Source: Calliphora vicina (lineage: Eukaryota; Arthropoda; Insecta; Diptera; Calliphoridae). Taken from it: a stretch of DNA of 64,000 nucleotides. Each line of letters opens with the position of its first letter. The stretch's first letter is position 1. Of the stretch, positions 34,593-46,017 are shown piece after piece. The stretch spans positions 126,494,226 to 126,558,225 of the forward strand of contig NC_088780.1 in assembly GCF_958450345.1 (NCBI RefSeq), given 5' to 3'. The notes under the pieces are model-generated. The model saw nothing but the letters and a program-made list of their open reading frames with translations, had not been told where the DNA came from and searched no databases. Position numbers and translations under genes: made by a program.

Positions 34593-34889
34593 TTAATTTT
34601 CAACATTGTCTCCTTTGAGCTCTATGCACTTTATCCAACTTTTTTCCAATTTGTTTATCCCTTCCAAAAAAATAAGATTTGTCGATGTCATGAGAGATGA
34701 TTTCATCGTCGCAGTCAAATCTCTATCCGCCGAGACAAGAAATAGTCACCGCGGGCTAAATCCTGAGATCTAAGGCGGAAGAGGGAGAATTTGGTAGCCT
34801 AATTCATGGATTTTTGCCATTGAAACTGCACATGTGTGTACCCTTTTATGCACCCGATTGTGAGCAAATACGGAAGCCATATTGCTTAA

Positions 34890-35370
34890 CCCTCTAACCC
34901 GTAGGAGTGCCTCAAGGCATGCATTACAAAACACAAATTATCTCAAAAAGTAATTATATATATTTTTTTTAAGTTTAACTGTGACTTTACTTACAGATTT
35001 GTTAACTTTCCCCTCGAAGGTCGAAATCCATTCTGACTTTTAGTTTTTGTTCTATCAGCTGTTTTGTGAGTGATGTCATAATTTTAACACTTGCAATTTT
35101 GGGTGTCATGTTTTTTTTCAAATCAAAGTTTCACTAACTTTTAGTCGTCGGATTTTTATTAGTTCTTTATCATTTCAATAAAATCGTATCATAATTATTG
35201 TTTATTACACCTAAACTGGCAACAATGCCCTGAGGCACTCTTCACCTTTTTGCACCTGGTTCCTAAACTTAATTTGCAAATTAATATCTGATGGTTGTTC
35301 TGAGTTTATTACCCAAAACAAATTATGCGACAACTTTTTCTTAGCTTTTTAAAGTTTGCGGGTTAGAGGG
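34890..35370. mobile_element. piggyBac-like MITE with TTAA target site
   Basis: Terminal repeats CCCTCTAACCCG and inverted CGGGTTAGAGGG are directly flanked by TTAA on both sides (34886-34889, 35371-35374). Sub-terminal inverted motifs GTGCCTCAAGGCA (34907) and TGCCCTGAGGCAC (35226) lie inside. CCC-start termini plus a TTAA duplication are the piggyBac signature. The 481 bp encode no transposase. Confidence 0.75.
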
Positions 35371-35927
35371 TTAAAGATTTCTCATACCCAAGTGATCATT
35401 CAACATTGAAACCACTGAGACATGTGAGATGCCTATAGCTGTCACAATTTCTGTCTCTTTCAATTACCGATCGGCTAACACCATATCGTTTTTTTTCAAT
35501 TGTTTCAGGTGTAGGGACGCCCATTTGAGGTCCCTACACCTGAAACAGCAAATTCGGCATCTTCCTATACAGCCAAAACAAAATTTAGTAAACCACTTTT
35601 TACTATTGAAATGTTTGGTGCAGAGTGAGTGATAGTTTTTTTCTGCAAAAACTAATGCTTAATGATTAGATGAAATCCACATTTATTCTATTTAACCTCA
35701 AGTCACGAGGTAGTCTGCTACCAATGCACAGTGGGTTGAATCGCTTTCAAAGTGACGCTTAACTCAGACAATAATGTTAGATTTTTTTTTATATATATTT
35801 TTTTTAAAGATTATACCTTATTAATTAAAAAAAATAGAAAAAATTTTAAATAACAAAATTTATAAAAAAAAAATTTCACAAAAGAAAAAATTTTCATGTC
35901 CATTGAAAAAATTTTTAAAACTAATAT

Positions 35928-36080
35928 CTTCCGATCGGGACGAAATTTGCACCAAAGTTAGTTCAATTGGATAGTAATTTAGGCACAATTTTTCATTAAG
36001 ATCGGTCAAGAACTCTCTGAGTTAAAGGGGTTTCAAATTTGACACTTTAAGCAAACAGGTGTTTTTTCTCATCCCGAGTT
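35928..36080 (+). repeat. Family C fragment
   Basis: Aligns with the outer arm of the giant palindrome (12463-12605): CTTCCGATCGGGA, AAATTTGCACCAA, GAACTCTCTGAGTTA and AAACAGG are shared. Confidence 0.7.
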
Positions 36081-36251
36081 ACCTCACTTTGAGGCCTTGA
36101 GGCTCCGGCGCATATTAGTGATTTAACTCCAAATTCAAAACTTGAACTCCGCTTCACCTCCTCTAAAGTCATGGGTAATTTTATTAAAATCGGATAATAA
36201 GGACAATATAATTTACAGATTTATTTCCATTTTTTCATTTCCGCCACAGTG
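36081..36251 (-). repeat. Family F fragment
   Basis: The reverse complement starts CACTGTGGCGGAAATG and aligns with the block at 8588, sharing CCGATTTTAATAAAATT and CAAGTTTTGAATTTGG. Confidence 0.6.
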
Positions 36252-36800
36252 CAGCTCGAGCCTTTTAATAAAATCTTAATTTAAAGAAAGGCGCGCAACA
36301 TTTTTTGTTAAAATAAAAGCCTTAATGTTGTCCTTTTTGTTATTATATAGTTTAAAAACAAACAACTACAAACATATTTAGTTATTATCCATCAAAAATT
36401 AAAAATACTGCAAATTTGGAACATTTAGAAAAAAAAAAAAAAAAAATACTTTTACAAAAAAAATCTAAATAAAAATTCTTATTCATATACTCAAGTACCT
36501 GAAGTTGATGGTTCCATCATAAAAAGTTAGCGTTTAATTTAAATTTTTATTACATTATCTAAAAATATGAAAAATTTATCCACTTCGACAGTATACTGCA
36601 GAAAAAGTATGCAACCTAGAATAACGATTTTAGCTACTAGTGATGTAGAATTTTGTCTATTTTTACCCGGTATTCTAAGAAATCAATTAAGCGCCACTTT
36701 GAACATGATCCAACCCAACGTGCAATGGCTGTCAAACACAAACTAAATAACGTAGCTTGCTCAAATTTGACAGGAGTTAACTGACAGATGCCTGTTGTCA

Positions 36801-37710
36801 TGAGCAGTGTGGCCCTTTCAGTTAAGAGCAGGAAATTCAAAAATTCATATGTATCTTCTTTTAAAAAGTGTGCCAAAATATTAAACTACATTTTGCTAAC
36901 ACTTAGCAACAGTTTTTTCAAGAAAGTAATACATTACTTAAATAATTTTATCTCTTACCAAATATATTTTTATTACAAACAATGTTATTGGATTTTTAAG
37001 CCACGCACACCGTAATAGTATGTTTCCAGCTAGAATTAGTAAGAAAATAATTTATAAGTCTTTAAATGCTTTGAAGGTTTTAAAATCCTTAGTTTATTTC
37101 AATCTATTTTGTTCTTCAAAGCATCGCCCTCTTCAACCAACAGGCCCTTGACACAATAAAGAATTAATTATAACCTCTATGCATCGAGTACTACTAGTAT
37201 CTACAGGCACCGGAAATAAGGATAATCATAATTCATATGTAGTTTTTGTTTGTGTGTAGTATAAACAGCAAACAACACACAACAAGCAGCAATATACCCA
37301 ACCAAACAGGCTGCCTGCCAGCCAGCCAGCCATGCAACAGCCAAACAAACCATTTTATATACGGGCTTAGAAATGCATCTATGTATATGGCATAAAGGTG
37401 TTTAGGAAAATATGTTGGACAAACAAACAAACAAACTTTCATACCCCCATACACATTGTAGTAGTAAAATGTAAATAGATTTTTGAATTGTGTACTCTAT
37501 AGTTAACAACTGCTTTATACAGGGGATCTTAAAGCCCTAGTATAAAATTTATGAGTAGAAAACATACAACAGCAACCAACATCGATATATGTATATGCAC
37601 CAGGAAAGGCAACATTAGTTTATGTTTCAATTATATTAAAACAGACCGTTTGGGTGCCTTTTGAATTGTTCATTTTGTTGGCTCTTTTTCCAGTTCTTTT
37701 TTTGTTTTAT
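36801..37710. other. Presumed intron, no gene recognised
   Basis: AT-rich DNA. A CCTGCCAGCCAGCCAGCC low-complexity patch lies near 37313. The minus-strand frame over it (37233-37454) is not convincing. Confidence 0.45.
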
Positions 37711-39445
37711 ACCCTCCACAATGAGTGGTAAGTAAGGGTATACATTAGAGTTACAGCTGATTTTTTTTTTTAGATTTCAAAGAGTGTCGGATGGAATATT
37801 GTGACAATAGGCCTAAAAGTTAAGTGCTGAAAATTTGAGCCAAATCGGACAACGATTTTTGGACGCGCATCGAGGTTCAGATATATGCAAAATTTTACTA
37901 TTTGTATGAAATAAATAGGTGAAACTCGCTAACTTTCTGCATTGTTTTCTAGAAATATGTAGATTTATTTATATTAATGAATATTACATTATTTTTTTTT
38001 TTTTGGAAATTAACCCTTTATCTCCTTAGGGTCAAAATGACCCATAATCTGTATTATCACTTTTTGTAAAACTTTTGCTACTAAATAAATAGTTTTGCAA
38101 TTGAATGCAAAAGAATCGAAATGTGTAGGTAATTATCGTTGTAATAAGATATAAATGACAAAATTTGGTTAAAAAATTTTAAAGTTATTACAAATTCACC
38201 AGACCATTCATCAGGCCACTTGAACAAGAATTTAGGAAAAAAAATTAGCGAATTCATAAAAAATAAAATAAAAGCTAATTTTTATTTAAAATATATGTGT
38301 ATTTACATGTATGTGAGTTTTTGTCTTCGTAAGATACCGTTAACCTATTCGCAGGTATGACCAAACAAAATAATATTTTTAACGGTTGTTTCGAATCTCC
38401 ATTTACAAATTGTTAAACATTTTGTTAAACAAATTTCAGAATTTTTTAATCATCACATTGGGTTTTATTGAGATCATAATAGGGAATAAAAATATGAAAA
38501 AATTATGTCAATACATCTTGCAGTTTTTCCGTACCTGCGATTTAAATTTTGCGATTTTCAAGAAAAACTAATTTGTTGGCCATATTTTGGCGAATGAGAC
38601 CAATTTCCTTACTGTTATAAATTTTAAGTAAAACCTATTCATAATATTATAGTCCTGGTAATTTTAAATATAGTCTGAAAGGTTTACTAAAATCGGAAAA
38701 CGTTAACCTTTAAATCGTGAAGGTAAAATTTTTCAATATTTGAAATTTCTAATGAAAAGATAGCGAAATGTTATATATTTTGGACCGATTTTAATGAAAC
38801 TTGAGGAAAATATAACATAAAGTCCTGAATTTAAAATAACATCACAAAAATGGAAATTAACCCTTAGCAGCACTTGGCATCCAAATGGCCCTTAACTTTT
38901 AAAATCACGAAAAACACAGCCATTTTAACCCCAATTGCTCTTAAGGGTTAAAATCCATTTTTGAACTGTTGTGTAAATGTTAGACTCCAGTGAATATTTT
39001 TCTCAAGTTTCATTCAAATCGGCCCAAAAATATATAACATTTCGCTATCTTATCATTAGAAATTCCAAATATTGAAAAATTTGGCCTTTGACCTTCACGA
39101 TTTAAAGGTTAACGTTTTCCGATTGTCACTCTAGTATACATTTATAGGTTTTCATTTCTACAATTTTCATTTGCGACCCAATAAAGTGTATATATTATGG
39201 ATTGTTATAGATAGCGGATTTGATACAGCCATGTTCGTCTGTCTTTCGAAATCAAACAAAGCTCCCAAATAACTTAGATATGTATATGATTCACAAATAA
39301 ATCTATTAGCTATAGTCCAACTTATCATTTTTTACACAAATTTTTGTTCATTAAAAATTTTACTTGCTTTTAGTATTTACCTTAATGCATAATTTGGTGA
39401 AGGGTATATAAGATTCGGCCCTACCGACTATAGCAGTCATTCATG
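37711..39445 (+). repeat. Interspersed repeat family J, split by family B
   Basis: Starts TATACCCTCCACAATGAGTGG and ends GGTGAAGGGTATATAAGATTC with GGCCCTACC, a layout common to several dipteran interspersed repeats. Its middle is interrupted by the family B copy below. Confidence 0.55.
38010..39126 (+). mobile_element. Foldback repeat family B, copy 1
   Basis: The left body (TTTTGCAATTGAATGCAAAAG, GAATCGAAATGTGTA) recurs at 50.1, 54.0 and 62.3 kb. The right third is a hairpin: 38691-38820 pairs with 38990-39122, with AACGTTAACCTTTAAATCGTG on the left arm. The loop again contains inverted TTAACCCTTAAGAGC-like repeats. No coding capacity. Confidence 0.65.
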
Positions 39446-39707
39446 TTTTTGTTTTGCTTTGTCTATTATAGTTGTACAATGTACATTCAATACAATTATG
39501 TTTCTGCTTTCAAAAAGGTAATTGTGACTCCCTGCCAGGAGTATTATATATAGTTACCACATGCTACATTATGCATGCTACAAATGTGAAGTTTATTTTT
39601 TAGTTTTTTTTTCTTCTTGTTTCTATTTTTCGTTAGTATTTCAATAATGAATGTGTTTTTTTTTGTTGCTCTTGTTTGGATATTTCTTCGTCTAAATTGA
39701 ATTACAG

Positions 39708-39834
39708 CTTGTATGTGCCGCATACTGAGGAAGAAATAAATAAGAAATATAAAAGTAACAGCAGCGGCAACAGAAATGTATGCAATACGTATAGTAATAA
39801 TGAAGAAGGCAACAAATTATTCAACGAGGGTTGA
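39708..39834 (+). CDS. Candidate alternative last exon of the FAM20C-like gene
   Basis: A TTCTTCG-tract and ATTACAG acceptor (39701-39707) precede an open frame. Its first base would complete the split codon left by exon 24166-25269 (AG+C = Ser). The frame then reads LYVPHTEEEINKKYK, SNSSGN, NVCNTYSNNEEGNKLFNEG and ends in TGA at 39832-39834. AATAAA follows at 39837. The charged E/N/K composition is unlike chance AT-rich frames. If used, it would give a membrane-anchored product of the first exon without stem or kinase domain. No transcript evidence is available, and the stretch could be coincidence. Confidence 0.35.
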
Positions 39835-39836
39835 GG

Positions 39837-39842
39837 AATAAA
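39837..39842 (+). promoter_or_regulatory. Canonical poly(A) signal
   Basis: AATAAA three bases after the stop of the candidate terminal exon; a second AATAAA-like site is at about 39862. Confidence 0.3.
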
Positions 39843-39849
39843 ACTAAAG

Positions 39850-40489
39850 ACATTAGGAACTAATAAAATCCTTCTATTGAACTCTAGATAATATATACAG
39901 GTTTCTAATATCTAATCTATTATGGCTTAAATCGCCCGGAGTTCAAACAAGAAATGCATTTTCTTACGAAAATGATGCTATCAACTTTACTTTAAGCTTC
40001 ATTTTGTAAACTTTGCATAAGCAACCCTCTTAGTGAATTTAGTATTTTAAAAAAATGTACTGTATATCCAACTCATAAAGCGACCTTCGCATGTCCAGCA
40101 TTGTACAGTGGTTACAATTATAAGGAAGTGAGTGACAAAAAAGTTAGAGTTAAAGTAATTTGCTGAAACTCGCAAAGTATCTTTTTGACGATATAAGAAT
40201 GATAAAAGTGACTTTGTTACCCTCTTCATAATTAACCTTGTTTTATGATGTTTCCTAATTTTGGGTCAAGAGTTAACCGTTCGTGATTAACTCTAAATTA
40301 ATTTCAGTTCTCTGCTAATATTTACAATTTCTCCAAAGGCAAGATATGCAAGCACATCACACGAATTAAATACGCAATGACTGCCATAAATATAACGTTT
40401 AAAACATGATTGGCTTTAAGCAACAGATCACACAAATAGTATTTATTCACAAGCACATTATCAGTATTTATTAGACTAGCACCCACCTT
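39850..40489. other. Presumed intron, no gene recognised
   Basis: AT-rich DNA with only short minus-strand frames. Confidence 0.45.
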
Positions 40490-41108
40490 AAAGTATACCG
40501 ATCGACTCAGAATCACTTTCTGAGTGGATTAAACGATGTCCGTCTGCCCGTCTGGCTGGCTGGCTGCCCATGAAAACCTTTTGCGCAGAGTACAGGTCAC
40601 AATTTTGAAGATATTTCGATTAAATTTGGTACATATAATTTTTCGGCCCATGGACGGAGCATATTGAAGCTGGCAGAAATCGGTCCATTATTTCACCTAG
40701 CCCCCATACAAATGTCCTCCCGAAATTGGACTTTATCGGTCATAAATGTTTAATTTATATAGGTATCTCCCCAATAAGTTTTATATACACGGAATTCATG
40801 TCACCAAATTTTATTGTGATCGGTCCATAATTGGTCATAGCTCTCATACAAGACCCGCTTCCGAAAATCACTTTAAAGTGCATAAATCTCTTAAAAATTT
40901 TGGTATACACATAAAATTCAACATAAATAACTTTCATATAGACATAAATCACACAACCTAATTTCATGGTGATCGGTCCATAATTGGTCATAGACTCCAT
41001 ATAAGGCTCATTTCGAAAATAAATTATTGAAATTCTAAAAGAAAAAGGTTTTTGCTCTTTTACTTAGTGTAGGCTATTATATGGTCCGACCATACTTTCT
41101 TACTTGTT
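40490..41108 (-). repeat. Interspersed repeat family A, copy 4
   Basis: Complete reversed copy: starts CACCTTAAAGTATACCGATC and ends CATACTTTCTTACTTGTT. It contains the CCGTCTGCCCGTCTGGC run. Confidence 0.8.
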
Positions 41109-41437
41109 AATTCTGGAATTATTCTGAATAATAACCAAGCAAGGCATCCGCTGCAGTACTTTTTGTGTCAATCAATGCTGATATTCTATGCTGTTTTGTT
41201 CTTTTTCAAGAATTTTCAAAAATTGATGTGGGCTTACTTTACTTTTGAGGTTCTATTTTAAGTGGAAAACTTTGGTAACTTTGGTAACAACTTATCTAGC
41301 CAATCTGTGTGATTTTTTAAAAAGCCAGACTTAATTTTAAAATTTTTTCGATACTTCTAACTAAATATTGGGTATAAGTATGACTTAATTTTTTCAAATG
41401 TTTAACTTTTATTTTGCAAGATTTGTACAATACAAAA

Positions 41438-42330
41438 TTATTCAAAGTATTGGCCATAGTTAGCTATGATCTTTTCCCATCTTTCTGGCAACATATGGAT
41501 TCCGAGCCAAAAGCACTGCTCATCTTTTGAGGCCTAGACTTAATCAAGACAATATCGGATACTCTGTTCCAAAGTGAAGGGAATCCCAGAGAGAGAGAGA
41601 GAGAGCATTGTGCATCGATCGAAACAAATAGGAGTCGGACAGGACATGGTCTGAACTATAAAGCGGGTGAAGAAAAACTTCCCAAGCACTACTTTCTACA
41701 TGTGGCCTAGCGTTGTCATAATGGAATATTACGGTTTCATGTCTGGTTTTTCGGCCACTTCAAACGAACCATTTGCTGGTCATCACAGGTTCCCTGTGAT
41801 GTTCTGGTCAGATTTTAGCAGCTCATATTATATCTTTTTGCTACCACCAAACATTACTTTAGCGCCATTGATATTTCGCATTGGTGTCGAATCGTCTGGT
41901 TGGTAGGGCTTCACATACGATCTCTTACGCTTCGGGTTTCGCAATGGATCCATTTTTCATAAGTAATGATTCGGTGCAAAAATAATTTTCATTTCTAGCG
42001 TTCAGACATCATTTCGGACATGCAAAATTGTCTTTCAAGGTCTCTCGGCTTCAATTCGTATGGTACGCATTTTTCCTGCGTTTGGATGAATCCTGCTGCT
42101 CACGAACGTTTTGAAGCTTTTGTTGAGTTTGACAACAATCGTCATGGAGCAATGCATCCAGTTTTTGGTCTTCAACTTTGTTGGCTGTCCTGGGTGATCA
42201 TTGTCTTCCGTGTTAAAATCACCACTTCTGAACCGCACAAAACATGTCTCACTCATTGAAACCGATGGAACACATTCACTACAAGCTTTGATGAGCTATG
42301 GGTGTGCTTTAGCTTCACTTGTTTTCTAAT
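41438..42330 (-). pseudogene. Mariner transposase pseudogene
   Basis: The N-terminal region reads CFVRFRSGDFNTEDNDHPGQ, P-T-K (DNA-binding domain plus the GRP-like linker). After frameshifts it gives HRIITYEKWIHC, which covers the first catalytic Asp region (usually GDEKWI; here the D is replaced by Y in TYEKWI). It continues NPKRKRSYVKPYQPDDSTP, M-R-N-I-N-G-A-K-V-M, and ends LPERWEKIIANYGQYFE with a stop at 41440-41438. These are mariner landmarks in the right order. Stops, frameshifts and the changed catalytic motif make it inactive. Confidence 0.75.
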
Positions 42331-42416
42331 TAAAGCAGTAAAGCAAAACTTTCCGCATATGACGATTTGTTGGTATAAAATTCAACATTTTCGAGTGTTT
42401 ACACTACAGTGCACTG

Positions 42417-42720
42417 TAGCGTTCAAGCATCATTTCGGAAACGCACAATCGTCTTTTAAGGTCTCTCGGCTTCAATTCGTATGGTACCCAATTTCCCTGC
42501 GTTTGGATGAATCCTGCTGCTAACGAACGTTTTCATGCTTTTGTTGAGTTTGACAACAATCTTCATGGAATAGTGCCTCCACTTTTTGGTCATCAATCCA
42601 ACAAACCATCTCTCACACATTGAAACCGATGGAATGCATTCACCCTAAGTTTTGATGAGCAATCGGTAAAGGAAAACTTCCCGCATATGATGATTCGTTG
42701 GTACAATATTCCAAAAAAAA
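42417..42720 (-). repeat. Partial tandem duplicate of the mariner 5' part
   Basis: Repeats 41994-42390 with about 15% divergence and two deletions. Shared phrases are GGTCTCTCGGCTTCAATTCG and GTTTGGATGAATCCTGCTGC. Confidence 0.75.
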
Positions 42721-42874
42721 TTCATGATTACAATTTAAAGTTCAATAACTAATTGAATATAAATGACAGTCATGCATCCTTCAAAATGACATGTAAGTTA
42801 TTAAAAACAAAAACCGCTTTCCAAATATATGCCACGTATTGAAAAGCTCAAATTTTTAAGTCATACACCAAATA

Positions 42875-44228
42875 TTTCATACACTTTAATAATTCACAAA
42901 ACGGGTCATCTCCACCTTAAAATTAATGTATTTGACTATCTCATCAATCTGGGCTTTTCACATATTTGAGACCCTTTAGAGAACCAAATTCAAAAAATTA
43001 ACAGTGTTTTTTTATGAAACAAAGCAATGGAAATTACATTAAAGTACAAGCAAAAACCACATTTATTAAAGGGAATTACGTGCATCATAAACACAATTAT
43101 AATTATCAGTGAAATATATTATTTTTTTTAAGATAATGAAAACCTTAAAATCTATCCACCGATTAAAAATTAAAAGTTTCGGTTAATTGCAGATTTGGCC
43201 GAATATTATGTTCGGTTCTGAACCAAAAATTTTAGGTCGGACACTAATGTTTTTCAATATTTTATAAACATTCTGTAATTCTCTCCTAACTACACACTGT
43301 GTGTATGGTAGTAAACTAATCCGGTTATAGAATTCGGTTGGAAAACTAATTAAAACTCATTTTAAATATGATAAGCAGATTTTTGAAATTTTATATTGTA
43401 GAAACCATAATAGAATTTACAGGCGTCTGTCTAATATAAAAACATTGCTTCAATTTACAGTTTTAATAATTTTAATTAGGCACTTTTATAAAATATTTTT
43501 AAAAAATTGCTGTTTCACTTTGAAGTAAATTTAGAAATAATCAAAACAAACAGAGCTGTACAATTTTGCTGACCTTTGAGACTATTTATTATAAACATAG
43601 ATTTTTGTATTTTTGGCTAAACCACTGTTCATTATTTTGTATAATATTTGATAAGTCATTTTTGTTTCTTTCTACCATTCCTTCCGTTTTACTTGGGGGA
43701 TTTAATAGAAATTTATTTTATTGACCGTCAACAGCAGCAAAGCCAGACACTGTAGTACCTGGAGCAAAAGTCATTTTATAGGAGGAAAAAAAATAAAGAA
43801 CAAACCAACCAACCTAGTAAGCAAGCAGCTTAAACTTCTTGGTATAAATATTATAAATAAGTTGGGGAAAAAAGTGTTTAAAAAACAACAAGCCAATGAC
43901 TAAGAAACCCAGTTTGAAGCAATTTTCCATTGCAGTTAATAAAGATGTTTGTTGCACTCTGGGTTGTATGTTTTTTGCAGTATATTTATTTGCTATGTAG
44001 TGCCAGGAGGCAAGAAAAAAATATGTGCCAGTAAATTGTAATGTATCACACTAACAAGCAATACAAAATGAAAAGTCATAAACTATAAAGAATTGTGTAT
44101 GTACGACTGTGTATATGAAAGAAAGTAATAAGGTAAAATTACTTTTATGGGCAAATTCACGATTTATTATGAAGACATTTTAAAAGAAATTTAAAATTCT
44201 TTATTTTTATTAATATATTTAAAAAACA
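42875..44228. other. Presumed intron, no gene recognised
   Basis: AT-rich DNA. The 60-codon frame at 43721-43903 is lysine-rich with no known motif. Confidence 0.45.
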
Positions 44229-44860
44229 AGTAAGAAAGTATGATCGGTCAAGCCCGACCATATAATACCCTACACTAAGTAAAATAGCAAAAACATTTTT
44301 CTTTAAAAATTTCAATAAATTATATTTTTGAGTGATTTTCGGAAGTGGGCCTTATATGGGGTCTATGACCAATTATGGACCGATCACCATGAAATTAGGC
44401 CGTGTTATTTATGTCTATATGAAAGTTTACAATGTTGAATTTTGTGAGTATACCAACATTTTTAAGCGATTTATGCACGTTAAAGTGATTTTCGGAAGCG
44501 GGTCTATATGGGAGCTATGACTAATTATGGAGCGATCGTAACAAAATTTGGTGACATGAATTTTGCATATATAAAACTTATTTAGAGCGCAATTTGTAGA
44601 GATACATTTATAAATTAAACATATCGGAAAGACATTTGTATGGGGGCTAGGGGAAATAATGGACCGATTTCAGCCAGTTTCAATAGGCTTGGTCCACGGG
44701 CCGAAAAAATAATATAAACCAAATTTGATCGAAATATCTTCAAAATTGCGACCAGCCAGACAGCCAGACTGGCGGACGGACGGACGGACATAATTAATTG
44801 ACTCAGAAAGTGATTCTAAGTCGATCGTTATACTTTAAGGTGGGTGTTACACTAATAATA
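44229..44860 (+). repeat. Interspersed repeat family A, copy 5
   Basis: Near-complete copy from AAGTAAGAAAGTATGATCGG to CGATCGTTATACTTTAAGG. It lacks a short piece before the GACGGACGG run. Confidence 0.8.
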
Positions 44861-45012
44861 CGCTCCCCACTATGGTGGTGTATTGTATAATTAATACAAA
44901 TTTTTAATATTGCATGAAGTCATCGAAAAGTTCTTGTGTTTTTATGTACGTATGTGTAATATTTTCCAATTTAAAAATTAATCATACGTGCAGTGTATCA
45001 GTATTAATAAAG

Positions 45013-45400
45013 CACAGTGTTTCAGAAATCTTTTATTTTGGAAATAGTTCTTTAGCTTTTGTTCGATTAGAGATATCATAATGAAATTTCAAGCGATCAG
45101 TGCTGAGGTGCTTTTGAGTTGATTTGCATTTACATGGGTTTGTAGTTTAATTCGAGGCTCTTGGGCGACCCCTAAAAAATTGTCCACCTTTGAACCTACA
45201 AACTTTTAAAAAAATCGCCAAAAATGTCTTTATTATCCCAATCTCAAGAAATTGTATATTTAGATAGTACATGGAAATATCTACAATAATTATGCAACCA
45301 AAAGATTAACGCTGACCAAAGAAAAAATACTAGAGCTCATTTTAAATTACATTATGTTTTAGCATAATACTTTCAACAATGATTTGCAAATCTTCTCTTT
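45013..45400 (+). repeat. CACAGTG-started repeat, possible Transib-like end
   Basis: Starts CACAGTGTTTCAGAAATC and runs into non-coding sequence with GAGGCTCTTGGGCGACCCC. No right end or target duplication found, so assignment rests on the heptamer alone. Confidence 0.25.
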
Positions 45401-45571
45401 AGTTATTTCTAATGTAAAGAAAATAAGGACTAGCTCGACAAATATTTGTAATTTGTTTGTATAATATTTTTATTTACATCGTTTGCTTCAGTTGGATCTG
45501 AATGGCAGAGAAGTGTAATTTTTGGAAGATATAGAAAGTGCAACATAGAAAGTTTATAAAATATATATGTA

Positions 45572-45782
45572 TCGAGCCCTAACCACAATAATATCTTAAG
45601 TGCTTAACAACAAATTTTACAGGAGAGGTACTTTTTTAATTGCTGTCATAATTCAATAATAATTGTATATGTTTAATTGTAACTGTACGGGGTACAGCTA
45701 TAATATTTTAACACTTTATGTAAATGATCGTATGCATATCGTGGATATTGTTGGTTAATATGTGTTTGAGATTAGGGCTCGA
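45572..45782. mobile_element. 211-bp TIR element (TCGAGCCCTAA ends)
   Basis: Perfect 11-bp terminal inverted repeat TCGAGCCCTAA with TA on both outer sides (45570-45571, 45783-45784). It encodes nothing, and fits a Tc1/mariner-type MITE. Confidence 0.65.
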
Positions 45783-46017
45783 TATGGCTCTCTTTTTGGA
45801 ATGGAATTTGATTTGACCGTCAATGCTAATTAATATACTAAGAAATGTGTACACGAAGAGAATAGTTTCATAAGTGAAATATTAATATCCCAATATTTTT
45901 AAATTAAAACGAATTTACGAAACGATTTTTTTTAAATAGAGGACACTATAGTAAATTAAAATCTGAAAAAAAATCATAAAACTCAAATAAGTACTCCCAC
46001 AAAATGCATGGATATGA

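Larger units (their letters stand above)
35727..36722. mobile_element. Transib-like non-autonomous element in a mariner
   Basis: Ends CACAGTGGGTTGAATC and, inverted, CACGTTGGGTTGGATC continue as a TIR of about 36 bp through TTCAAAGTG-CGCTTAA. The 5-bp duplication CAATG is exact at 35722-35726 and 36723-36727. The fragment at 32880-33060 shows a single CAATG at the same place. The inside is poly-A/T-rich and contains pieces of families C and F. No transposase. Confidence 0.75.
34593..36800 (-). pseudogene. Irritans-type mariner, internally deleted and twice interrupted
   Basis: The minus strand holds the transposase in pieces. Near 35600 it reads HFNSKKWFTKFCFG. Near 35400 it reads SHVSVVSMLNDHLGMRNL. 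At 34870-34593 it reads CAVSMAKIHELGYQILPLPP and, after a frameshift, EGINKLEKSWIKCIELKGDN and a stop. This order is that of irritans-group mariner transposases, but about 150 residues of the catalytic core are missing between the second and third pieces. A TTAA-flanked element sits at that junction (34890-35370). The 5' region is split by the element at 35727-36722. Confidence 0.65.
41368..42872 (-). mobile_element. Mariner element, full length and degraded
   Basis: Imperfect terminal inverted repeats (TTGGGTATAAGTATGACTTA on the left; the inverted right end reads TTTGGTGTATGACTTAAAAA) are flanked by TA at 41366-41367 and 42873-42874. Inside is the minus-strand transposase pseudogene. A second, shorter copy of its 5' part is added at 42417-42720. 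Confidence 0.75.

Noticed and set aside
37313..37345. CCAGCCAGCCAGCC run as a regulatory or CRISPR-like array
   Set aside because: It is a short simple repeat without spacers; the organism is eukaryotic.
40755..41000. ORFs of 60-90 codons with YGPI and GAMTNYG phrases at several places
   Set aside because: They recur only because family A copies are alike. They shift frame between copies and lack conserved starts, so they are not genes.
42020..42259. Plus-strand ORFs over the mariner
   Set aside because: Shadows of the minus-strand transposase pseudogene.
45013..45400. Complete Transib-like element
   Set aside because: Only a CACAGTG start is visible; no matching end or 5-bp duplication was found.
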